The notes under the pieces are model-generated. The model did not search any database, was not told the DNA's origin, and saw only the letters and a list, made by a program, of their open reading frames with translations. Made by a program: the position numbers and the translations under genes. A stretch of DNA of 23,622 nt from SLRI01 sp964576715 (lineage in GTDB: Bacteria > Pseudomonadota > Alphaproteobacteria > Geminicoccales > Geminicoccaceae), in contig CAZNWE010000066.1 in NCBI GenBank assembly GCA_964576715.1, forward strand, positions 1 through 23,622, written 5' to 3'. Shown piece after piece: positions 14,781 to 22,919 of the stretch. Within the stretch, counting starts at the first letter, position 1. Every line of letters starts with the position of its first letter.

Positions 14781-16295
14781 TCAATCGAGGCGGGTGATGC
14801 GGCGCTCGCCGTCGAGGGCAACCTCGCCGCCCATGGCGGTGATGTAGTTGGCGACGGTGTTGGCCATCAGGGTCGCAGCGGCGGCGTCGATGATCACCTC
14901 GCCATTGTCGAGACTGGTGTAGCCGTCACCGCCGCCGAGCATGTAATCGTTGGTGGCGACCCGATAGGTCGCCCCCGGATCGAGCGGCACGCCCTGCACC
15001 GTGACATCGCTCACCCGCGAGCCGGCCGGCTTGGAGCCATCGAAGCTGAAGGCGAGGCCGGAGACCTGGGGGAAGCGGCCAGCGCCTTCCGCCACCTGGC
15101 TGACGCCGTTTTCCAAAGCCTCGAGCAGATCCGCGCCGGTGATGGCGACCAGGACCGTGCCGTTGCCGAACGGCAGCTCGGTCAGGATGTCGCGGCGGGT
15201 CAGCACGTGGCCCGGCTCGTACAGCCGGTCGCCGCGAATGCCGCCGCCATTGGTCAGGCCGATATCGGCATCGGTGGCGTTGCGGATCGCATCGGCGATC
15301 AGGCTGCCGAACGTGCTTTCGCCGGAGCGGACGGTGCTGCGCCGGGTGTCGAGCTCGATCGGGGTGACGCCGACCTCTACGTCGAGCTCCTCCGAAAGCT
15401 GCGCCTCGAGCGGCTCGAGCAGTGCCAATGCGGCTTCGGCCGGCGCATAGTCGGCGGTGTCGAGGACGCGGAAGGCCGGGGTCCAGCTGATCAGGCCGTC
15501 CTCGTCACGGTCGATCGCGAGCTCGAGCGCGGTAACCCGCTCGGCCTGCGCCCCGCTTTCGACCATCACCGTCCGGCCGTTGTACAGCAGCCTGAGATCG
15601 TGGTCGTGCCCGGTCAGGATGAGGTCGGCGGCACCGGCGCGGTAGAGGTTCATGTCCTCCTCCCAGCCGGTGTGGGTCAGCGCCACGACGATCTCGGCGC
15701 CGGCCTCGCGCAGCGTGTCGCGCATCCGCAGGGCCGTCTCGAGCACCGGCTCGAACCGCGTGTCGCCGGGGCTCGCGATCTCGATCGTGGCCGGCGTGGT
15801 GAGCCCGTAGAGGCCGACGGTGACCCCCTCGACCTCGACCAGCAGGCTTTCGACGGTGCCGGGAAACAGCTCGCCGGCGGCGGTCTTGACGTTGCTGTTG
15901 ACCACCGGAAAGGTGGCCTCGGCGACCCGCTCGGCGGCCACTTCCGGGCCGAAGTCGAATTCGTGGTTGCCCATGGCGAAAGCGGTGAGCGGCAGCTCGT
16001 TCAGGAGCGCCACCATGTGCGCCCCGCCGTCGAAGCCCGAGAGCAGCGAGGGCGATATCGCATCGCCGGCATGCAGGAAGAGGACGCCTTCCTCGGCGGC
16101 CCCCTCGGCCTCGAGCACCGACCAGAGCCGGGCGAAGCCGCCGCGGCCGTCGTCCTCCTCGAACCGGTCCCAATCATTGACCTGCAGGATCTTGATCCGG
16201 GCGGTCTCGGCCTCGGCCGGCGGGGCGACCAGCCCGCACGCCAATGCAAAGGCGAGCCCGGTAATCGCGACGCGACGGGCAAACGGCAACATCAT
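14781..16295 (-). CDS. Periplasmic 5'-nucleotidase / metallophosphoesterase (UshA-like)
   Basis: The 504-residue protein has a signal peptide (1-29, cleaved after AEA) and the two-domain layout of bifunctional metallophosphatase/5'-nucleotidases. In the N-terminal metal domain, D41 (VNDWD), D78 (HAGD), N110-H111 (GNHEFD), H208 (THTGWEED) and H230/H232 (GHDHDL) are in place. The position that is His in UshA (D-x-H) is Asp here (D41-W-D43). The C-terminal domain has STFGSLIADAIR, NGGGIR and the substrate-stacking region NDYMLGGGDGYTSL. GGAGG precedes the ATG at 16295; an in-frame upstream start is rejected. It probably releases phosphate and nucleosides from extracellular nucleotides. It stands divergent from the LigD module across about 260 bp. 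Confidence 0.93.
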   Translation of the reverse strand: MMLPFARRVAITGLAFALACGLVAPPAEAETARIKILQVNDWDRFEEDDGRGGFARLWSVLEAEGAAEEGVLFLHAGDAISPSLLSGFDGGAHMVALLNELPLTAFAMGNHEFDFGPEVAAERVAEATFPVVNSNVKTAAGELFPGTVESLLVEVEGVTVGLYGLTTPATIEIASPGDTRFEPVLETALRMRDTLREAGAEIVVALTHTGWEEDMNLYRAGAADLILTGHDHDLRLLYNGRTVMVESGAQAERVTALELAIDRDEDGLISWTPAFRVLDTADYAPAEAALALLEPLEAQLSEELDVEVGVTPIELDTRRSTVRSGESTFGSLIADAIRNATDADIGLTNGGGIRGDRLYEPGHVLTRRDILTELPFGNGTVLVAITGADLLEALENGVSQVAEGAGRFPQVSGLAFSFDGSKPAGSRVSDVTVQGVPLDPGATYRVATNDYMLGGGDGYTSLDNGEVIIDAAAATLMANTVANYITAMGGEVALDGERRITRLD

Positions 16296-16474
16296 GGTTC
16301 CTCCGCTGGACAGCTGATCCCGCTCTAGCAGTCCCAAAGCTTGTGTCAGCCGCTTATGACAACGAGGTGACAGCTGCGGCGGTTGCCCGCTGCCGATGGC
16401 GGCGAACGGCGTGCGGCCCCAGGCCGAAGGACTGGGCGGGTCGCCGACGTCGGCGGGCGGGACGCGGGAAGCAC

Positions 16475-16504
16475 TTGGGCCGGCGGGTCATCGGGCGCTA
16501 GACT
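16475..16504 (+). promoter_or_regulatory. Candidate promoter of the LigD module
   Basis: TTGGGC and TAGACT are separated by 18 bp, about 50 bp before the LigD phosphoesterase start codon. The hexamers resemble sigma-70 elements used in GC-rich alphaproteobacteria. No experiment or second element supports it. Confidence 0.35.
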
Positions 16505-16555
16505 GGAACCCGGTGCGACCGCTGCTGTTCTCGCCTTGGCGCCGAGGAGACCGTC

Positions 16556-17152
16556 ATGACGCGATCCCGCTACGCCGCCAAGCGCGACTTCGAGCGCCCG
16601 CCCGAGCCCGAGGGCGACAAACGGCGCAAGCGCGGCGAGCGGCCGATCTTCGTCGTCCAGAAGCACCACGCCTCGAACCTGCCTTGCGACTTCCGGCTGG
16701 AGATCGGCGGCGTGCTGAAATCCTGGGCGGTGCCCAAGGGGCCGTCGACCGATCCGCGCGACAAGCGCCTGGCCATTCCGACCGAGGACCACCCGCTCGA
16801 CTATGCCGCTTTCGAGGGGGTGATCCCAAAGGGCGAGCATGGCGCCGGCACGGTGCTGGTCTGGAACGCCGGGCCCAACGAGAACCTCTCGGCGCCGGAC
16901 GGCGAGCCGATCGAGGCGGCGGCTGCGCTGGAGCGGGGGCATCTTTCAGTACGCCTGTTCGACCAGAAGCTCGAGGGCGGCTACACGCTGGTGCGCCTGG
17001 GCGACGTGGCGGATGCCGACTGGCTGTTGATCAAGCTGCGCGACGCCGCCGCCGATGCGCGGCGCAACCCGGTCTCGACCGAGCCCGCATCGGTGCTCTC
17101 CGGGCGGACGCTCGAGGACGTGCGCCGCGAGCGGCCGGAGGGCGAGGCATGA
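16556..17152 (+). CDS. Stand-alone LigD 3'-phosphoesterase domain protein
   Basis: The 198-residue protein is a free-standing form of the LigD N-terminal phosphoesterase, which trims 3' ends during non-homologous end joining. Its core aligns with the Pseudomonas enzyme with a constant 5-residue offset: H37 (Pa H42), D45 (D50), R47 (R52), R71 (R76), H79 (H84) and Y83 (Y88). The Mn-ligand H48 is replaced by proline (P43, in SNLPCDFRLE instead of the usual LHYDFRLE). This should weaken or abolish metal binding and catalysis, leaving perhaps a binding role. GAGGAG precedes the ATG at 16556. The stop overlaps the next gene as ATGA, so both LigD parts are made together. The N-terminus is basic and probably disordered. 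Confidence 0.92.
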   Translation: MTRSRYAAKRDFERPPEPEGDKRRKRGERPIFVVQKHHASNLPCDFRLEIGGVLKSWAVPKGPSTDPRDKRLAIPTEDHPLDYAAFEGVIPKGEHGAGTVLVWNAGPNENLSAPDGEPIEAAAALERGHLSVRLFDQKLEGGYTLVRLGDVADADWLLIKLRDAAADARRNPVSTEPASVLSGRTLEDVRRERPEGEA

Positions 17153-18057
17153 GCGAGACGACGATCGACGTCGACGGCCGCGCGATCGCGCTCGCCAACC
17201 AGGACAAGGTGCTGTTTCCCGATTGCGGCCTGACCAAGGGCGATCTCGTCGACTACTACCGGCGGATCGCCGCGATGGCGCTGCCGCACTGGCGTGACCG
17301 GCCGGCGTCGCTCGAGCGCTTTCCGGACGGCATCGAGGCCGAAGGCTTCTTCCAGAAGGACACCCCGGACTACTTCCCCGATTGGCTCGTGCGGCAGCGG
17401 TTGGCGAAAGCGGGCGGCAGCATCGACCACGTCCTGGTCAACGATGCGGCCACCGCCGTCTATCTCGCGAACCAGGGTAGCATCACGCTGCATCTGGGTC
17501 TGTCGCGGGTCGACCGGATCGATCGGCCGGACCGGCTGGTCATCGATCTCGATCCAGCCGGCGACGACTTCACCCGGGTGCAAGATGCCGCTCGCTGGAC
17601 ACGTGAGCTGCTGGATGAGCTCGAGCTGCCGTCCTTCGTGCAGACGACGGGCTCACGCGGCCTGCACGTCGTGGTCCCACTCGACCGCTCGGCCGGCTTC
17701 GACGCGGTGCGCGACTTCGCCCACCGCCTGGCCGCCCGCCTCGCCGTCCGCCATCCGGACGCGCTCACGGTCGAGCAGCGCAAGGCGGCGCGCCGGGGCC
17801 GCGTCTTCGTCGACACCCTGCGCAACGCCTACGGGCAGACGGCGGTCGCCCCCTACGCGGTGCGCGCCCGGCCGGGTGCCCCGGCGGCGACGCCGCTCGA
17901 CTGGGACGAGGCGCTGGCCAAAGGCCGCTCGCCGCGTGACCACACGATCCGCAACATCTTCCGAAGGCTCGGGCAGAAAGCCGATCCCTGGCAGCGCATC
18001 GGCGATCAGGCCGTGTCGCTCGATGCCGCGATACGGCGGCTCGACGAAGGGAGCTGA
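17149..18057 (+). CDS. ligD: LigD polymerase (primase-family) domain protein
   Basis: The 302-residue protein is the polymerase part of LigD, an archaeo-eukaryotic primase-type enzyme that adds ribo- or deoxynucleotides at broken DNA ends during non-homologous end joining. The two catalytic metal Asp are D133 and D135 in LVIDLDPAGDDF. H173 lies in the nucleotide-binding SRGLHVVVPL, and the third metal Asp is D222 in VFVDTLRNAYGQT. FERFPDGIEAEGFFQKD-type sequence near residues 55-71 (LERFPDGIEAEGFFQK) is the usual 5'-phosphate-binding region. It is complete and all catalytic residues are intact. No ATP-dependent ligase domain is fused to it or encoded next to it, so sealing must come from a ligase elsewhere. 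No Ku gene is in the window. Confidence 0.94.
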   Translation: MSETTIDVDGRAIALANQDKVLFPDCGLTKGDLVDYYRRIAAMALPHWRDRPASLERFPDGIEAEGFFQKDTPDYFPDWLVRQRLAKAGGSIDHVLVNDAATAVYLANQGSITLHLGLSRVDRIDRPDRLVIDLDPAGDDFTRVQDAARWTRELLDELELPSFVQTTGSRGLHVVVPLDRSAGFDAVRDFAHRLAARLAVRHPDALTVEQRKAARRGRVFVDTLRNAYGQTAVAPYAVRARPGAPAATPLDWDEALAKGRSPRDHTIRNIFRRLGQKADPWQRIGDQAVSLDAAIRRLDEGS

Positions 18058-18540
18058 GCCGGTCGCATCCGCGACGCCGTGCGGCCATGGCGGCGCGCCT
18101 CCGGACGCGCTCGACGGGCGCACCACAGCTTGACTCCGATGACCCCATCGGAGAAGCCTTTGGGTAATGAACCAAACCAGTCTCGGTCAACCACAAGACA
18201 ATGGCCGGCCCCCGAGCCCAGCTGCCCGGCGCTCCGATGCCGGACCGTCAGCTTGCGGCCGCCCAGTGCCGGCCAGTTCGTTTCGCGCCGAAGCTGGAAG
18301 GCCCGACAGGTGCTCGCTCCTTGACCTCGCCGACCGGGAAGCTGGACCCGATGCGGTGATTGTGCGGCTCGCCGATCTTCGCCGGGCAGCTTCTGCGCGC
18401 CTCGTCTTTGGTGGCGCGGTCGGCGGGCAAGCGGCGCGTCGAACCATGGGTGCCCTGGGCCAGCCGGTCCGACCCAGCCACTGCCGGCGGCTGCAGCCGC
18501 TCGTTTGCCGCGCCGACGGCAGACGGCCCGGCTGACCGCG
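18058..18540. other. 483-bp intergenic region, no convincing gene
   Basis: The stretch lies between the LigD polymerase gene and the aminotransferase gene. It contains a short hairpin (18134-18153) and a patch less rich in GC (about 18130-18205). Open frames occur on both strands, up to about 120 codons on the plus strand, but they lack good start signals and protein-like composition. It could hold the promoter of the aminotransferase gene or a decayed gene; neither can be shown from this sequence. Confidence 0.5.
18134..18153 (+). terminator. Candidate terminator hairpin after the LigD module
   Basis: The arms CTCCGATG and CATCGGAG form a perfect 8-bp stem with a 4-nt loop, 76 nt after the LigD polymerase stop. 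Downstream are only three consecutive T, so termination efficiency is uncertain. Confidence 0.4.
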
Positions 18541-19749
18541 ATGGCGGAGAAACGCTTCACCGGCAGCTTCACCCAGCAGGAGGCGATCGACGAGGAGGCG
18601 ATCGCGGCGGCGGTCGCGGTGCTGCGCAGCGGGCGCCTGCACCGCTACAACACGGTCCCTGGCGAACTGCCCGAGGCGGCACTTCTCGAGCAGGACTACG
18701 CGGCCTATCAGGGCAGCCGCTATTGCCTCGCCTGTGCCTCCGGTGGCTATGCGATCCACATCGCACTGCGTGCCGCCGGCCTTCGCCCCGGCGATCCGGT
18801 GCTGACCAATGCCTTCACCCTGGCACCGGCGCCGGGTGCCGTCGTCAACGCCGGCGGCCGGCCGGTGCTGGTCGAGATCACCGCCGACCTGACGATCGAC
18901 CTGGACGATCTCGAAGCCAAGATCGGCGCCTGCAACGCGCGGTTTCTCCTGCTCTCGCACATGCGCGGCCATCTCGCCGACATGGAGCGGCTCGGCGACA
19001 TCGTCGGGCGGCACGGCCTGACGCTGGTCGAGGACTGCGCGCATACCATGGGTGCTGCCTGGAACGGCGAGAAGAGCGGCAATTTCGGCCTCGCCGGCTG
19101 CTTCAGCGCGCAGACCTACAAGCATGTCAATGCCGGCGAAGGCGGGCTGCTGACCTCGAACGATCCGGCCTTCATGGCGCGTGCGATCGTCATGTCCGGG
19201 TCCTACATGCTCTATGAGCGGCACGGGGCAGCGCCGGACCGCAGCTATTTTCGCGACATTCGGCTGACCACCCCGAACCTTTCCGGGCGCATGGACAATC
19301 TGCGGGCGGCGATCCTGCGGCCGCAGCTGGCAGAGCTCGAGGGCCGCATCGCGCGCTGGAACGAGCGCTACCGGATCGTCGAGCGCGCGCTCGACCGCCT
19401 GCCGCAGCTTCGCCTGCCGGTTCGCCCGGCCAAGGAGCGGTTCGTCGGCAGCTCGATCCAGTTCCTGGCACCCGGCATCGCGCCCGACGCCGCCCGGGCG
19501 TTCCTCGCCGCCCTGGCGGCGCGCGGCGTCGAGCTCAAATGGTTCGGTGCCGCGGAGCCGGCCGGCTTCACCAGCACCCACCACCACTGGGCGTATGTCG
19601 AGGCGCAGGAGCTGCCGCGAACCGATGCGATCCTGGCCGGCCTGTTCGACCTGCGCCTGCCCTTGACGTTCTCCCTGACTGACTGCGCCGAGATCGGAGC
19701 CATTATCGCCGATGGCGCCGGGCGGTTCATCGAGGATCGTCAGCCATGA
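18541..19749 (+). CDS. DegT/DnrJ/EryC1-family PLP aminotransferase
   Basis: The 402-residue product is a fold-type-I PLP enzyme of the DegT/DnrJ/EryC1/StrS family. The PLP Lys is K194 (SAQTYKHVNAGEGG), the pyridine-nitrogen Asp is D165 (LVEDCAHTMGA), and the phosphate-binding segment is ACASGGYAIHIALRA. The family normally aminates keto-sugars of nucleotide sugars. Here no sugar-pathway gene is nearby, and the gene lies directly before an HpsN-like dehydrogenase and close to tauR and xsc, so an amino-sulfonate or other amino compound is a reasonable alternative substrate (inference). The ATG at 18541 is chosen; no strong Shine-Dalgarno is seen and an in-frame ATG 36 nt upstream cannot be excluded. 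Its stop overlaps a mini-ORF that leads into the next gene. Confidence 0.9.
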   Translation: MAEKRFTGSFTQQEAIDEEAIAAAVAVLRSGRLHRYNTVPGELPEAALLEQDYAAYQGSRYCLACASGGYAIHIALRAAGLRPGDPVLTNAFTLAPAPGAVVNAGGRPVLVEITADLTIDLDDLEAKIGACNARFLLLSHMRGHLADMERLGDIVGRHGLTLVEDCAHTMGAAWNGEKSGNFGLAGCFSAQTYKHVNAGEGGLLTSNDPAFMARAIVMSGSYMLYERHGAAPDRSYFRDIRLTTPNLSGRMDNLRAAILRPQLAELEGRIARWNERYRIVERALDRLPQLRLPVRPAKERFVGSSIQFLAPGIAPDAARAFLAALAARGVELKWFGAAEPAGFTSTHHHWAYVEAQELPRTDAILAGLFDLRLPLTFSLTDCAEIGAIIADGAGRFIEDRQP

Positions 19750-19799
19750 CGCAGGCAGGCATCATGCAGGCAGCCATCACCAGGGGACCGACCGGATGA
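19746..19799 (+). other. 17-codon mini-ORF linking two genes by ATGA overlaps
   Basis: An ATG at 19746 overlaps the aminotransferase stop (ATGA). The frame runs for 17 codons (MTQAGIMQAAITRGPTG) and its TGA at 19797 overlaps the ATG of the dehydrogenase gene (ATGA). The layout would let terminating ribosomes step from one gene to the next by re-initiation. It is otherwise unsupported: no Shine-Dalgarno of its own, and the peptide is made largely of a tandem repeat. It may simply fill the space between the two genes. Confidence 0.4.
19751..19779 (+). repeat. 15-bp tandem duplication
   Basis: GCAGGCAGGCATCA (19751-19764) is followed by GCAGGCAGCCATCA (19766-19779); 13 of 14 bases match with a period of 15 bp. 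The period is a multiple of three, so it keeps the mini-ORF frame open. A replication-slippage origin is likely. Confidence 0.75.
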
Positions 19800-21103
19800 C
19801 CATCACCTATCGCAAGCAGGCCGATCACCCGGCGACGGGCGAGCGCGACGATGTCCGGTCGATCGTCGAGCCGATGCTGCGCGACCTCGAGGCAGGCGGC
19901 GAGGCGGCGGCGCGGCGGCTCGCCCGCGAACTCGACCAATGGGACGGCGAGATCCTGGTATCGGCCGACGCCCTGGCGCGGGCGGCGGCAGCGCTGCCCG
20001 AGCGGCTCAAGGACGACATCCGCTTCGCCCACGACAATGTCCGGCGCTTCGCCGAGGCGCAGCTGGCGACCGTCGCCGACTGCGAGGTCGAGCTCTGGCC
20101 GGGCTTTCGCGCGGGCCAGCGGCAGATCCCGATCGCCGCCGCCGGCTGCTACGTGCCGGGTGGCCGCTACAGCCATGTCGCCTCGGCGATCATGACCATC
20201 ACCACCGCCAAGGTGGCGGGGGTCGCTCACATCGTCGCCTGCTCGCCGCCGCGGCCTGGTGTCGGCGTGCCGCCGGCCATTCTGTTCGCGATGCACCTCG
20301 CGGGCGCCGATCGGGTGCTCAATCTCGGCGGGGTGCAGGGCATCGCCGCCATGGCGTTCGGGCTGTTCGGCCTGCCCAGGGCCGACATCCTGGTGGGCCC
20401 CGGCAACCAGTTCGTCGCCGAGGCCAAGCGATTGCTGTTCGGGCGGGTCGGCATCGACATGGTCGCCGGCCCCACGGATTCGATGGTGATCGCCGATGCC
20501 GGCGCCGATCCGGACCTCGTCGCCGCGGACCTCGTCGGCCAGGCCGAGCACGGCTACAACTCGCCGGTCTGGCTGGTGACCACCGAGCCCGCGCTCGCCG
20601 ATCGGGTGATCGAGAGCGTGAGCGGCCTGATCGCCGCCCTGCCGGAGGTGAACCGGCAGAACGCCGCGGCCGCCTGGCGCGACCATGCCGAGGTCATCGT
20701 CTGCACGAGCCGCGAGGAGATGGCCAAGATCGCCGACGACCACGCGCCCGAGCATCTCCAAATCCAGGCGAACGACCTCGACTGGTGGCTGGCGCGGCTG
20801 CGCAGCTATGGCTCGCTCTTTCTCGGCGAGGAGACCACGGTCGCGTTCGGCGACAAGGCCGCCGGACCCAATCACGTCCTGCCGACCGCGGGTGCGGCGC
20901 GCTATACCGGTGGTCTCTCGGTCCACAAGTTCATGAAGACCGTCACCTGGCAGCGCGCCAGCCGGGACGGCGCAAGGCCGGTGGCCGAGGCGACGGCGCG
21001 CATCTCGAGGGCCGAGGGGATGGAGGGCCATGCGCGAACGGCCGATGCCAGGCTGCGGAAATACTTTCCGGGGGAGAGCTTCGATCTGGCCGGCGGCGAG
21101 TAG
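19796..21103 (+). CDS. Histidinol dehydrogenase-family enzyme, HpsN-like (probable sulfopropanediol dehydrogenase)
   Basis: The 435-residue product has the complete HisD active site: zinc ligands Q249, H252, D353 and H412, and the catalytic pair E319-H320 (DDHAPEHLQ). Details such as AGPTDS, GQAEHGYNSP, TTVAFGDKAAGPNH and RYTGGLSVHKFMKTVTWQ resemble the HpsN branch more than biosynthetic HisD. HpsN uses NAD to oxidise (R)-2,3-dihydroxypropane-1-sulfonate twice, giving (R)-sulfolactate. No other his gene is present, whereas tauR and xsc follow, which supports a sulfonate role over histidine synthesis. The substrate remains unproved; another polyol or amino alcohol is possible. The ATG at 19796 fits the family N-terminus and overlaps the mini-ORF stop. 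Purines (AGGGGA) lie about 9 nt upstream. Confidence 0.9.
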   Translation: MTITYRKQADHPATGERDDVRSIVEPMLRDLEAGGEAAARRLARELDQWDGEILVSADALARAAAALPERLKDDIRFAHDNVRRFAEAQLATVADCEVELWPGFRAGQRQIPIAAAGCYVPGGRYSHVASAIMTITTAKVAGVAHIVACSPPRPGVGVPPAILFAMHLAGADRVLNLGGVQGIAAMAFGLFGLPRADILVGPGNQFVAEAKRLLFGRVGIDMVAGPTDSMVIADAGADPDLVAADLVGQAEHGYNSPVWLVTTEPALADRVIESVSGLIAALPEVNRQNAAAAWRDHAEVIVCTSREEMAKIADDHAPEHLQIQANDLDWWLARLRSYGSLFLGEETTVAFGDKAAGPNHVLPTAGAARYTGGLSVHKFMKTVTWQRASRDGARPVAEATARISRAEGMEGHARTADARLRKYFPGESFDLAGGE

Positions 21104-21109
21104 CCGGCC
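21088..21109 (+). terminator. Hairpin spanning the HpsN-like gene stop codon
   Basis: GGCCGGC and GCCGGCC form a perfect 7-bp stem with an 8-nt loop, and the TAG stop lies in the loop edge. There is no T tract, so it may be a terminator or only a GC-rich coincidence. Confidence 0.3.
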
Positions 21110-21309
21110 CGCGGTGCGAGCCCGGCGCTCGGCTGTCGGCGCCGCGGGTGCGGTGCGCTCGCTACCGGGTCGGTTGCTGCTGGCCAGGAATGCGACTTGC
21201 GCCGCCGCCCCGGGCAACGCGGCTCGCTCTCGATTGCGGCGTTGATCGCTGTCTGCAGCAACCAGGGCTGCGTCAGCGCCGGCAGCGTTAGGTCGGCGTG
21301 AGGGGAAAG

Positions 21310-22791
21310 ATGGCAGTCCGCCGCATTGCCGAGGCGTCCTGGGATCGGCTGTTCGCGCGCACGGCGGACAGCGGCCGACCGCTGCAGGCGCGATTGCGGG
21401 AGATGGTGGTCAGGGCGATCGGTGAGGGCTGGCTCGGCGCCGACATGCCCTTGCCGTCCAGCCGCCGGCTCGCCCGCGATCTCGGCGTCGCCCGCAACAC
21501 GGTGCTGTTGGCTTACCAGCAGCTCGTTGCGGAGGAGGTGCTCGAGGCGCGCGAGCGCAGCGGCTATTTCGTTCGCCCGGGGGGATGGCAACCGGCCACC
21601 GCGAGGCCGGCCTCCGCACCGCGCGCGACGCTCGATTGGGCGGCTCGGCTGACCGCGCTGCCGAGCCGCCAGCGCAACATCAAAAAGCCGGTCGACTGGA
21701 TCAACAAGCCCTATCCCTTCCTTTACGGTCAATCCGATCCGACGCTGTTTCCGATCAACGAGTGGCGGGAATGTGCCCGCCAGGCGCTGAGCATCCTCGA
21801 GGTGCGTGGCTGGACGGCCGATCTGGTGGATGGCGACGACCCGGAGCTGGTCGAGCAGATCCGCACCCGGGTCCTGCCGCGCCGCGGCATCTGGGCGACG
21901 CCGGACGAGATCATGATCACGCTCGGTGCCCAGCAAGCGCTCTATCTCCTGGCCGAACTCCTGGTCCGCCCGGGCATGGCCGTCGGCGTCGAGGAGCCCG
22001 GCTATCCCGACGCCCGCAATATCCTCGAGCTGAAGGCGGCGGCGCTGCGATCGCTGCCGGTGGGCAGCGCAGGGATCGACCCGGATGACCTGCCTGAGGA
22101 CTGCCGTCTCCTGCTGCTGACGCCGAGCCGGCAATGTCCAACCGGCGTGCGGCTGCCGACCGAGCGGCGCGAGCGCCTGCTCAGGCTCGCCGAGCGCCAC
22201 GATCTGCTGATCATCGAGGACGATTTCGAGAGCAATTTCGGGCTGACGCCGGGGGCGACCACGGCGATCCGCGGCATGGGCCGCGGCGACCGGGTGCTCT
22301 ATGTCGGCAGCCTCTCGAAGACGCTCGCACCGGGTCTGCGGCTCGGCTACATCGTCGGGCCGCCGGCGGTCATGCGCGAAGCGCGAGCCCTGCGCCGCCT
22401 GATGTTGCGGCACCCACCGACCAACAACCAGCGTGCCTTGGCGCTGTTCCTGGCGCTCGGCCATTTCGACCGGCTGCTGCGCAAGGTGATCGACAGCCTC
22501 GAGACGCGCGCCCGATCGCTGCAGGCGGCGATGGCGCTGCACATGCCGGGCTTCGAGTTCAGCCACGCTGCCGGCGGCTCCAGCGTCTGGGTCAAGGGGC
22601 CCGCAACCCTGGACAGCGGCAGCCTGGCGGTCGACGCCAGCGCGGCCGGTGTGCTGATCGAGCCGGGCGCCGTGTTCTTCCGGCAGGACGAGCCGCCCCG
22701 GCACTTTTTCCGCCTCGGCTTCTCGTCGATTCCCGGCAGCCGGATCGAGCGGGGGATCGAGATCCTGGGCGCGATCGCCAGGGCGGGCTGA
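21310..22791 (+). CDS. tauR: MocR/TauR-type transcriptional regulator (GntR wHTH plus aminotransferase domain)
   Basis: The 493-residue protein joins an N-terminal GntR-type winged helix-turn-helix (about 15-90; LPSSRRLARDLGVARNTVLLAYQQL is the recognition region) to an aminotransferase-like domain (about 130-490). The latter carries a PLP lysine at K337 (GSLSKTLAPGLRLGY) and the Asp region IIEDDFESNF. This is the MocR layout, in which PLP and often an amino-compound effector control DNA binding. TauR, which activates taurine-use genes in alphaproteobacteria, belongs here; the position 332 bp before xsc on the same strand makes that the best name, though the effector could differ. AGGGG lies 4 nt before the ATG at 21310; an in-frame GTG at 21298 is less likely. 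Confidence 0.88.
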   Translation: MAVRRIAEASWDRLFARTADSGRPLQARLREMVVRAIGEGWLGADMPLPSSRRLARDLGVARNTVLLAYQQLVAEEVLEARERSGYFVRPGGWQPATARPASAPRATLDWAARLTALPSRQRNIKKPVDWINKPYPFLYGQSDPTLFPINEWRECARQALSILEVRGWTADLVDGDDPELVEQIRTRVLPRRGIWATPDEIMITLGAQQALYLLAELLVRPGMAVGVEEPGYPDARNILELKAAALRSLPVGSAGIDPDDLPEDCRLLLLTPSRQCPTGVRLPTERRERLLRLAERHDLLIIEDDFESNFGLTPGATTAIRGMGRGDRVLYVGSLSKTLAPGLRLGYIVGPPAVMREARALRRLMLRHPPTNNQRALALFLALGHFDRLLRKVIDSLETRARSLQAAMALHMPGFEFSHAAGGSSVWVKGPATLDSGSLAVDASAAGVLIEPGAVFFRQDEPPRHFFRLGFSSIPGSRIERGIEILGAIARAG

Positions 22792-22919
22792 ACGGGGCCC
22801 CTGGCGCCATCGATGCATGGTGTCTGGACCTACGCAGGCGCCAGCACCCAGCCTAGCTTTGGGCACGCCGGTTGGGGCATTCAGTCCGCCAGCGCCAGCG
22901 CTTCGAGCCCGGCGCAGCA

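Noticed and set aside
18006..18572. Possible decayed transposase or other gene after the LigD polymerase gene
   Set aside because: Short translations of the patch around 18130-18460 looked faintly protein-like, but no inverted terminal repeats, target duplications or transposase motif could be found.
19796..21103. Biosynthetic histidinol dehydrogenase (hisD) of the histidine pathway
   Set aside because: All catalytic residues fit the superfamily, but the detailed motifs resemble HpsN, no other his gene is adjacent, and sulfonate genes follow.
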